From NCBI GenBank assembly GCA_020057985.1, contig JAGVEU010000097.1:1-5057 (forward strand): a DNA stretch of 5,057 nt. Direction: 5' to 3'. The notes under the pieces are model-generated. The model was not told the origin of the DNA. It did no database searches and saw only the letters and a list, made by a program, of their open reading frames with translations. Positions 1 through 5,057 of this stretch are shown piece by piece. Every line of letters starts with the position of its first letter. Position 1 is the first letter of the stretch. Origin of the DNA: Calditrichota bacterium (GTDB taxonomy: Bacteria; Electryoneota; RPQS01). The translations under genes and the position numbers were made by a program.

Positions 1-478
1 CGGCCTGATCCTTGAAGTGTTTCATCAGCGCGTGGCTGTCTATGATTCCCGTCGAAGGTGAGAATAGTGCAGCGACTGCTTTCACATCCGGTTCCTGCAC
101 CGAAAGCTCCGCGCAATCCACCCAGCGCAAATCCATGACTCCATTTGCTTCTGCATTGGCTCTTAACTTCTCCAGATACTCGCGTTCGCTGTCATCTACT
201 GCCACAATGTACTTACCGATCCGCTGAAAACCAATCGGATATTTCTGCACGAGGGCTTCGATGATCTTGCGACCGGCAATGCACAACCGTGCTTTCAGGG
301 ATTCGGGCGTGTAATAAATCCCGGCATGAACAACTTCCGAGTTGCGGCTGGAACTGCCCTGCCCGAACTTGGAGTGTTTCTCAATCACGAGTAGGCTGCC
401 GCGAGGGGCGAGTTCTGCTGCTACAGCCAAGCCTACCACCCCAGCGCCAATCACCGCGTACTTATAGTCAAAAGACAT
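1..478 (-). CDS. FAD-dependent oxidoreductase, L-2-hydroxyglutarate oxidase-like (N-terminal part, runs off the left edge)
   Basis: The first 159 residues are visible; E. coli LhgO is about 420, so over half the protein lies outside the window. Residues 8-16 (AVIGAGVVG) form the GxGxxG dinucleotide-binding loop, followed by E33 at the end of the second beta strand (LLVIEK), as in DAO-type FAD enzymes. Residues 44-56 (SRNSEVVHAGIYY) and 142-149 (STGIIDSH) match conserved blocks of the LhgO/L2HGDH family, whose members oxidise L-2-hydroxyglutarate to 2-oxoglutarate and pass electrons to the quinone pool. Family placement is strong. The exact substrate is inferred, because related DAO-fold enzymes use glycerol 3-phosphate or amino acids. 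I chose the ATG at 478 because family members begin a few residues before the GxGxxG loop. An in-frame ATG at 529 would add 17 residues with no clear benefit. No strong ribosome binding site precedes either. The gene is divergent from the exported-protein cluster. Confidence 0.9.
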   Translation of the reverse strand, partial: MSFDYKYAVIGAGVVGLAVAAELAPRGSLLVIEKHSKFGQGSSSRNSEVVHAGIYYTPESLKARLCIAGRKIIEALVQKYPIGFQRIGKYIVAVDDSEREYLEKLRANAEANGVMDLRWVDCAELSVQEPDVKAVAALFSPSTGIIDSHALMKHFKDQA

Positions 479-563
479 AAGCGTCAGAGCATCTTTTTGA
501 GCATTTATCCATAAGATACTATTTTTCATCAATTAAATCCAGAGGCGAGCCCCGCTGGAAGCA

Positions 564-592
564 TTGATCTTTCCCAAATTATTGTGTATATT
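564..592 (+). promoter_or_regulatory. Candidate sigma70-type promoter for the exported-protein cluster
   Basis: TTGATC (564-569) and TATATT (587-592) are separated by 17 bp, matching the -35/-10 consensus at four and five of six positions. Transcription would start near 599 and leave a leader of about 38 nt containing a purine-rich stretch (AGAAAGAAGGA, 594-604). The site lies in the 158-bp gap between two divergent genes, where a promoter is expected. The rest of this gap holds no ORF or hairpin I would defend. A promoter for the minus-strand gene must also be here or nearby, but its best boxes (for example TTGATG at 532-527) have poor partners. The promoter rules of this lineage are unknown, so the call is tentative. 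Confidence 0.35.
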
Positions 593-636
593 GCAGAAAG
601 AAGGACTCTGATCAAACAACATAGGCTAATCCTACC

Positions 637-3177
637 ATGTCGCGCCTCCTCTGGATTATTGTATCAATTGCGCTGCTTGCGAGCTTAGGCATTTGGACAC
701 TTGGTCGTCTTTGCTGCGAATGCGCCTCCGATGAAGGGGAAGAAGTTGGTCCATACCCGGCAAGCTGGTTCATGCAGCAAAGGCTCTGGCCTGACAACCA
801 CATTGCTGTTGAGGATTATCTGCAAGCGCGCCACACAGCCGATGCACTTCGCGCCAACACGCTCGATGATCCGGCATGGATTCAGGCAGGGCCGACAAAT
901 ATCGGTGGACGAGTGACAGACATTGTGGGACATCCCACGAACTCGCAACTCTATTATGTCGCTGCCGCATCCGGCGGAATCTTCAAGACAACGGATGGTG
1001 GCACGACATGGACATCAATCTTCGATGCTGTGCCGACGCTTTCGATGGGGGCAATGGCCATTGATCTTGCCCACCCCGATACACTCTATGCCGGAACCGG
1101 CGAAGCAAACTCAGCGGGCTTCAGCTACTTTGGTAGCGGTCTTTATCGCTCGACCGACGCCGGAGTATCTTGGACGCACTTGTGTTTGACCGAGACGCAG
1201 TTCATTGCGCGCGTGGTCATAGATCCCTACAATCCAAGCAGCATCTGGGTGGCAGCGATGGGAGAACTCTTTGTCTCCAATTCAGAACGCGGTATCTATC
1301 ACAGCACGGACGCCGGAACAACATGGGATCGTGTGCTCTTTGTCAATGACTCTACGGGGGCGAGCGATATTATTCTGAATCCCGAGAATACACAGATTGT
1401 CTATGCGGCTATGTGGCAACGAATTCGCAATCCGGAGTTTCGCCGAATGGGCGGACGGGGAAGCGGCGTTTTTAAGTCCACAAATGGCGGCGCAACATGG
1501 TCACGATTGGTAGATGGTTTACCTCCCATCGGCGAGAACGTGGGTCGAATTGGTTTGGCTCTTTGCGAGACAAATCCGGACATTCTCTATGCGTGCTATG
1601 CCGATCATCCCGGTTACTTTCTCGGTGTCTATCGCTCCGCCAATAGCGGAGACACATGGAGCCAAGTCAGTGACAACGGTATCTCAGACATCTACAGCAG
1701 CTTCGGCTGGTACTTCGGAAACATCCGCGTGCGACCAGATAATGAGAATATGGTATTTCTCTTAGGGGTTGATCTGGCGCGCTCTACAAATGGCGGACAG
1801 AGTTGGACAACCATCGGTGACAATGTGCATGTGGATCATCATGCGCTATGGTTTCATCCAGCATCGCCGGTCAATATCCTCAACGGCAACGACGGAGGTG
1901 TCTATCGCTCAACGAATAACGGCAATGCGTGGACTTTCAGGCCGGGATTACACATCAACCAATTCTATGCCGCGACTGTGGATTATCAATTGCCCCAACG
2001 ACGCTATGGCGGCACACAGGACAACGGCACACTCCGAACCACTACGGGCAGTATTGGCGATTGGGATCATATTTTCGGCGGCGACGGATTCTATGCGCTC
2101 GTTGATCCGACCAACTCGAATGTCATCTATGCCGAGTCACAGTACGGTTACTTGGGCCGTTCGACGAACGGAGGAGATAGCTGGAATTTGATTCTCGACG
2201 GGATTGACGACAACGAGCGAACGAACTGGTCAACTCCGGTTGCAATGAGCCCTGCAAACTCTCAGCATCTCTATTATGGCGCGGAGCGACTTTATCGGAG
2301 CACGAATCGCGGTGACACCTGGACTGCCATCAGCCCCGATCTTACCGATGGCGGCGGAGGCGGCGAACTGATCTTTGGAACCATAACCACCATCGGTGTC
2401 TCTGAAGTCAATCCGCAAGTAATCTATGCCGGCACGGACGATGCAAACTTCTGGGTGACAATCAACGGCGGCGTTGCATGGGAAAATCACTCAGCCGGGC
2501 TGCCCAACCGTTGGATTACAAGAGTCACTCCCGATCCGGTAACAGCGAGTGTAGTCTATGTAACTGTCTCAGGCTTCCGCAATAACGAGGACGATGCTCA
2601 TCTCTTCCGCAGCACAGACTATGGTGCAACGTGGCAGGACATCGGAGCGGGACTTCCCCTCGGGCCTCTTAACGACGTCGTGGTTGATCCGCAGCTTCCG
2701 TCACAGCTTTACGTAGCGTCCGATTTTGGAGTCTACATCACAACGGATCTCGGAGAGCATTGGTCGGCTCTCGGAGAGAATTTACCGAGCGTTCCGGTCA
2801 TTGATCTTGTTCTGCACACTCCGTCGCATACGCTGACTGCGGCTACTTATGGACGCTCCATGTATAGTATAGATCTGGCGGAACTTGCAGTTGAAGCTCC
2901 CACTTTGCAGCCGGATGGTCATCTGCTGCTCAATTCGTATCCGAATCCGTTTAATTCTCAGACCACAATTTCGTACAGCATTCCAAGATCCGGACAAGTT
3001 GAGCTATCCGTCTTTGACATAACCGGACGCCATGTGTCCACGCTGCTTGAAGGTCTCACTACTGCCGGATCCGGTACAATTCAGTGGACTGCGCAGGATC
3101 TTCCGTCCGGCACTTACCTGCTTCGCCTAACAGCCGCGGGGCAAACACAGTTGCACAAAATTCTCTTACTGAAATAG
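637..3177 (+). CDS. Exported BNR/Asp-box double beta-propeller protein with C-terminal sorting tail
   Basis: This is an 846-residue protein of the large, mostly uncharacterised WD40/YVTN/BNR-like family (sortilin/VPS10- and GH74-like propellers). A hydrophobic segment at residues 4-20 is a signal peptide or anchor, followed by an unusual CCEC at 26-29. The segment from about residue 84 (GPTNIGGRVTDIVGHPTN) opens the first propeller and TYGRSMYSIDL (737-747) closes the second. Twelve Asp boxes (S/T-x-D/N-x-G-x-x-W) lie between. Family-typical junction motifs are VDHHALW (399-405), NGNDGGVYRS (416-425) and GGTQDNGT (458-465). Residues 762-846 form a YPNPFNS sorting tail. The protein is probably surface-exposed or secreted; binding of carbohydrate or protein is possible but no substrate can be read. 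An enzymatic role is unproven: where GH74 xyloglucanases carry a catalytic Asp near the first blade (as I recall, RTDxGG), this protein has AASGG. The start at 637 is bounded by an in-frame TAG at 622. It lacks a close Shine-Dalgarno match. Confidence 0.9.
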   Translation: MSRLLWIIVSIALLASLGIWTLGRLCCECASDEGEEVGPYPASWFMQQRLWPDNHIAVEDYLQARHTADALRANTLDDPAWIQAGPTNIGGRVTDIVGHPTNSQLYYVAAASGGIFKTTDGGTTWTSIFDAVPTLSMGAMAIDLAHPDTLYAGTGEANSAGFSYFGSGLYRSTDAGVSWTHLCLTETQFIARVVIDPYNPSSIWVAAMGELFVSNSERGIYHSTDAGTTWDRVLFVNDSTGASDIILNPENTQIVYAAMWQRIRNPEFRRMGGRGSGVFKSTNGGATWSRLVDGLPPIGENVGRIGLALCETNPDILYACYADHPGYFLGVYRSANSGDTWSQVSDNGISDIYSSFGWYFGNIRVRPDNENMVFLLGVDLARSTNGGQSWTTIGDNVHVDHHALWFHPASPVNILNGNDGGVYRSTNNGNAWTFRPGLHINQFYAATVDYQLPQRRYGGTQDNGTLRTTTGSIGDWDHIFGGDGFYALVDPTNSNVIYAESQYGYLGRSTNGGDSWNLILDGIDDNERTNWSTPVAMSPANSQHLYYGAERLYRSTNRGDTWTAISPDLTDGGGGGELIFGTITTIGVSEVNPQVIYAGTDDANFWVTINGGVAWENHSAGLPNRWITRVTPDPVTASVVYVTVSGFRNNEDDAHLFRSTDYGATWQDIGAGLPLGPLNDVVVDPQLPSQLYVASDFGVYITTDLGEHWSALGENLPSVPVIDLVLHTPSHTLTAATYGRSMYSIDLAELAVEAPTLQPDGHLLLNSYPNPFNSQTTISYSIPRSGQVELSVFDITGRHVSTLLEGLTTAGSGTIQWTAQDLPSGTYLLRLTAAGQTQLHKILLLK
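988..2763 (+). repeat. Twelve Asp-box (BNR) repeats within the propeller protein
   Basis: The S/T-x-D/N-x-G-x-x-W motif occurs at residues 118, 172, 223, 281, 334, 383, 425, 509, 555, 608, 659 and 702 of the protein. Most spacings are 42-58 residues, the size of one beta-propeller blade. The only large gap (425 to 509) contains a degenerate copy near residues 466-478 (LRTTTGSIGDWDHI). Counting that blade and the closing strand pair near 737-747 gives about fourteen blades, consistent with two seven-bladed propellers. The repeats also show at DNA level as recurring TATCGCTC/TATCGGAGC-like words encoding Y-R-S, but the copies are well diverged, so this is old protein-level repetition and not a recent tandem array. 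Confidence 0.85.
2920..3174 (+). other. C-terminal T9SS-type sorting / FlgD-Ig-like domain of the propeller protein
   Basis: Residues 762-846 begin with HLLLNSYPNPFNSQTTISYS and continue through SVFDITGRHV (791-800), the SGTIQW turn (812-817) and LPSGTYLLRL (822-831), ending in a basic KILLLK. This order (YPNPF, central D-x-x-GR, W/LPxGxYxxRL, C-terminal K) is the classic type A sorting-domain pattern (TIGR04183) found on secreted proteins of FCB bacteria. It is an Ig-like fold recognised for export across the outer membrane in organisms with a type IX system. Whether this organism has that system cannot be seen here. Confidence 0.85.
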
Positions 3178-3181
3178 ACTG

Positions 3182-4456
3182 ATGAATTCGTTTTGCACAC
3201 GTTCGCTTGTCAGGGTATGCTCCACGTTTGTCCTCGCATTCCTTCTCATAGGCTGGAATACGAGTTATGCAGACACTCTGCGAGTGGCAACCTATAACGC
3301 TTTGAACTTTCGGGGGAGTCAGGACAACAACCGAATTCAGTACTTTCGCAGAGCGATGCAGTGGATCAGTCCCGATGTCGCAGTGATGCAGGAAATGATT
3401 AGTCAGCAAGCGGTGAATATGATGCGCGACTCCGTCTTCTTGAGGCTGAATGATGATTGGGTATCCGAGCCATTCATAAATGGACCCGACACAGATAATG
3501 CGCTCTTCTATCGCACATCCAAAGTAATCTTTGTATCGCAACGTGCCATTCACACTCAACTGCGCGATATCACTGAGTATGTAATTCAGCCGCTGTCTCT
3601 CGATTCAACGGAGCAACTTCGACTCTACTCCGCGCATTTGAAAGCCAGTGAGGGCACGGAAAATGAGGAGCGCAGACGACAGGAGTGCCTGATCTTGCGC
3701 GCACAACTTGACCTGCTCCCGCAAGGCTCACTATTCATGATGATGGGCGATTTCAATCTTTACACCTCTGATGAATCTGCCTATCAACTACTGCTGTCGC
3801 CGGATCCGAATCCGAATGGCCAACTCTTCGATCCGATAGACTCGCCGGGTGACTGGAATAACAATTCTTCATTTGCGCCGATCCACACTCAATCCACACG
3901 TACGACAGACATCGGCGACGGTGGCGCAACCGGTGGGCTGGACGACCGGTTCGATTTCATTCTGATCTCAGGTGCGCTGATAGACACAATTGACTCGCGA
4001 GTTCTGCCTCAGACATACCATGCAGTCGGTAACGACGGCAACCACTTCAATCAATCTATCAATGAGGGTAGCAACAGCGCAGTGCCGGACAGTGTGGCTG
4101 ATGCACTGCATTTCGCATCGGATCATTTGCCTGTTGTAACGGATTTCTTGCTGGCGAGGTTTCAATCCGCACTCGTACATTCGCCGACAGTAGCGTCCGA
4201 ATTCAGCCTTCTCAATTGTTACCCAAACCCATTTAACTCAACCTTAAGTATCGAGCTTGGCTCTTTGAATGAACCTTCGAATCTTGCAGCTTTCGATGTG
4301 CTTGGCCGCAGGATTTTCTCAAGGGACATTAGAGCAGGTTCAGTGGCAAGTTCAACTCTGCGAATTGACTTTTCGCCCTTTGCCGCCGGATGCTATTTCA
4401 TTCGGCTGGATTCCAAGACCTTCTCTGAAGCACGCAAGGTTCAGTTTATCCGATAG
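3182..4456 (+). CDS. Secreted endonuclease/exonuclease/phosphatase (EEP) family protein with sorting tail
   Basis: This 424-residue protein has a signal peptide at residues 1-30 (hydrophobic 14-25, probable cleavage after SYA30) and an EEP (DNase I-like) domain at about 31-325. Expected active-site motifs are present in order: TYNALNF with N39, VMQEM with E71, YSAHLKAS with H152, GDFNLY with D190 and N192, DDRFDFIL with D258, and SDHLPV with D314 and H315. The enzyme should therefore be a competent metal-dependent phosphoesterase. The substrate could be extracellular DNA or RNA, a phospholipid or another phosphate ester, and cannot be told from sequence. Residues 340-424 form a sorting tail. 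Only 4 bp separate it from the upstream stop, and no clear Shine-Dalgarno is seen, so translation is probably coupled to the propeller gene. A nuclease role is the default guess from the family. Confidence 0.9.
   Translation: MNSFCTRSLVRVCSTFVLAFLLIGWNTSYADTLRVATYNALNFRGSQDNNRIQYFRRAMQWISPDVAVMQEMISQQAVNMMRDSVFLRLNDDWVSEPFINGPDTDNALFYRTSKVIFVSQRAIHTQLRDITEYVIQPLSLDSTEQLRLYSAHLKASEGTENEERRRQECLILRAQLDLLPQGSLFMMMGDFNLYTSDESAYQLLLSPDPNPNGQLFDPIDSPGDWNNNSSFAPIHTQSTRTTDIGDGGATGGLDDRFDFILISGALIDTIDSRVLPQTYHAVGNDGNHFNQSINEGSNSAVPDSVADALHFASDHLPVVTDFLLARFQSALVHSPTVASEFSLLNCYPNPFNSTLSIELGSLNEPSNLAAFDVLGRRIFSRDIRAGSVASSTLRIDFSPFAAGCYFIRLDSKTFSEARKVQFIR
4199..4453 (+). other. C-terminal T9SS-type sorting / FlgD-Ig-like domain of the EEP protein
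   Basis: Residues 340-424 carry FSLLNCYPNPFNSTLSIELG, then AFDVLGRRIFS (370-380) and FAAGCYFIRLDS (400-411), and end in KVQFIR. The opening LLNxYPNPFNS and the DxxGRR core align with the tail of the upstream propeller protein, but the rest is strongly diverged. Two cysteines (C346 and C404) replace the usual S/T-like positions. The domain probably directs export or surface attachment in the same way as its neighbour's tail. Confidence 0.8.
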
Positions 4457-4497
4457 ATTTCTTTTCGGTTGAGACCATTTTCCATGCTCATCTATAC

Positions 4498-4503
4498 GGG
4501 AGA
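4498..4503 (+). promoter_or_regulatory. Shine-Dalgarno-like site deciding the lipoprotein start
   Basis: GGGAGA contains GGAG (4499-4502), placed 8 nt before a TTG at 4511 and 5 nt before a GTG at 4508. No comparable site precedes the in-frame ATG codons at 4484 and 4535. The match supports initiation at 4511 (or 4508) and yields a short basic N-terminus before the hydrophobic segment. It is the only recognisable Shine-Dalgarno match at good spacing among the genes in this window. Confidence 0.5.
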
Positions 4504-4510
4504 TTCTGTG

Positions 4511-5057
4511 TTGAACTCTAAGAATAAAATTACCATGCTTATCTTTGCGTCGCTTCTGTGCCTCGTACTGATTGGGCTTTGTGGTTGCAGCAGCGACGAG
4601 GACTCGAATCCACCGCCTGCAGCCTCCAATGTCATTGGGCTTACTTATGAGAATCCGATGGAAATCGAAGTGAACTCCAATCTGCATTGGGCATTGCTGC
4701 TTCACGACCGCAACTCTCCGTCGGGCACGACATTACAATTGGTTGATATTGCCGGCAGAAGAGTCCTCGCATCACGCCGCTTCGACTACTTTGACGTTTA
4801 CGACGTGGCGTTTGTCAGTTCTACCGAGGGTTGTTTCGCAGGCCGCAGACAAGGCAATGTGGGTTTTGCAGTCCAATTCTTTGATTTGCCGGGACTCGAG
4901 CTGACGGAATTCGTGATCACCGACACCGTTGGCACCCACGGCTATTTAGCAGTAGACTCAGCGGGCAGCAATGTCTACTATACACATGCTGGCGGAACAG
5001 TGAATGATGGAGTTTATAAAATCTCAGTATCGGCAAAAACTCTTATTGAGGCAGACA
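4511..5057 (+). CDS. Lipoprotein, probable YncE/YVTN-like beta-propeller (3' end beyond the window)
   Basis: An open frame runs to the right edge without a stop, showing 182 residues from the TTG at 4511. The N-terminus MNSKNKITMLIFASLLCLVL leads into IGLCGC, a lipobox with the lipidated cysteine at residue 26, followed by an SSDEDSNPPPAAS linker typical of surface lipoproteins. Serine at +2 would favour the outer membrane under the E. coli rule. The remainder falls into three blocks of about 45 residues; the clearest, GYLAVDSAGSNVYYTH followed by GVYKISVSAKTLIEA, resembles a YVTN/YncE blade (position, then VY, then a value-label strand). A propeller fold is inferred and its function is unknown. 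The alternative ATG at 4484 adds nine residues, including an acidic one, before the signal, which is less typical. It lies 54 bp after the EEP gene in the same direction and is probably co-transcribed. Confidence 0.75.
   Translation, partial: MNSKNKITMLIFASLLCLVLIGLCGCSSDEDSNPPPAASNVIGLTYENPMEIEVNSNLHWALLLHDRNSPSGTTLQLVDIAGRRVLASRRFDYFDVYDVAFVSSTEGCFAGRRQGNVGFAVQFFDLPGLELTEFVITDTVGTHGYLAVDSAGSNVYYTHAGGTVNDGVYKISVSAKTLIEAD

Noticed and set aside
12..480. Two plus-strand open frames (12-227 and 289-480) at the left edge.
   Set aside because: They are antisense to the oxidoreductase, whose minus-strand translation contains the FAD-binding loop and family motifs.
1769..2191. Plus-strand open frame of 140 codons in another frame inside the propeller gene.
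   Set aside because: It is fully nested in a repeat-rich coding region with clear Asp boxes; the alternative translation has no coherent domain.
637..3177. Calling the BNR protein a sialidase or xyloglucanase.
   Set aside because: Asp boxes occur in many unrelated propellers. The sialidase FRIP motif and arginine triad are not evident, and the GH74-type first-blade Asp appears absent.
3059..3559. Minus-strand open frame of 166 codons spanning the junction of the two large plus-strand genes.
   Set aside because: It lies antisense to two well-supported coding regions, its translation shows no recognisable domain, and it is best explained as a shadow frame.
4457..4510. Possible terminator between the EEP and lipoprotein genes.
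   Set aside because: The T-rich stretch is not preceded by a GC-rich inverted repeat, so no intrinsic terminator is supported.
4352..4705. Minus-strand open frame of 117 codons over the end of the EEP gene and the start of the lipoprotein gene.
   Set aside because: It overlaps the EEP sorting tail and the lipoprotein signal sequence, both strongly supported on the plus strand, and has no recognisable features.
4610..4790. ENPMEIEV and VDIAGRRV in the lipoprotein resemble parts of a YPNPF sorting tail.
   Set aside because: They sit just after the lipobox and not at a C-terminus, YPNPF itself is absent, and a propeller blade explains the strands better.

Overview
The window looks like a chromosomal stretch from an uncultured-type member of the FCB superphylum, probably outside the well-studied Bacteroidota (for example a Zixibacteria-, Calditrichota- or Marinimicrobia-like lineage; the exact phylum is a guess). 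The main clue is that two adjacent proteins end in a domain of about 85 residues opening with YPNPFNS. This is the type-IX-secretion-style (TIGR04183 / FlgD-Ig-like) C-terminal tail typical of secreted proteins in that superphylum. Base composition is close to balanced and the genes are tightly packed.

Layout: (1) positions 1-478, minus strand, hold the N-terminal part of an FAD-dependent oxidoreductase of the L-2-hydroxyglutarate oxidase (LhgO/L2HGDH-like) type, which runs off the left edge. (2) A divergent intergenic region of about 158 bp (479-636) carries a plausible plus-strand promoter. (3) Positions 637-3177, plus strand, encode an 846-residue exported protein with twelve clear Asp-box (BNR) motifs, probably two seven-bladed beta-propellers, and a C-terminal sorting tail. 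(4) Positions 3182-4456, plus strand and only 4 bp downstream, encode a secreted endonuclease/exonuclease/phosphatase-fold protein with all the expected active-site motifs and its own sorting tail. (5) From 4511 to the right edge, plus strand, is an incomplete lipoprotein whose visible part resembles a YncE/YVTN-type beta-propeller. It probably starts at a TTG preceded by a Shine-Dalgarno-like GGAG.

The three plus-strand genes are co-oriented and closely spaced and probably form one transcription unit of exported proteins. Two would be placed at or beyond the outer membrane by a C-terminal tail and one would be anchored by lipidation. The oxidoreductase is transcribed away from them and is probably unrelated metabolically. 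I found no RNA gene, mobile element, CRISPR array or convincing terminator. Nothing here clearly amounts to an undescribed system. The points most worth a second look are the pairing of a tailed propeller with a tailed nuclease-fold protein, and the conserved non-Asp-box motif cluster at the junction of the two propellers.
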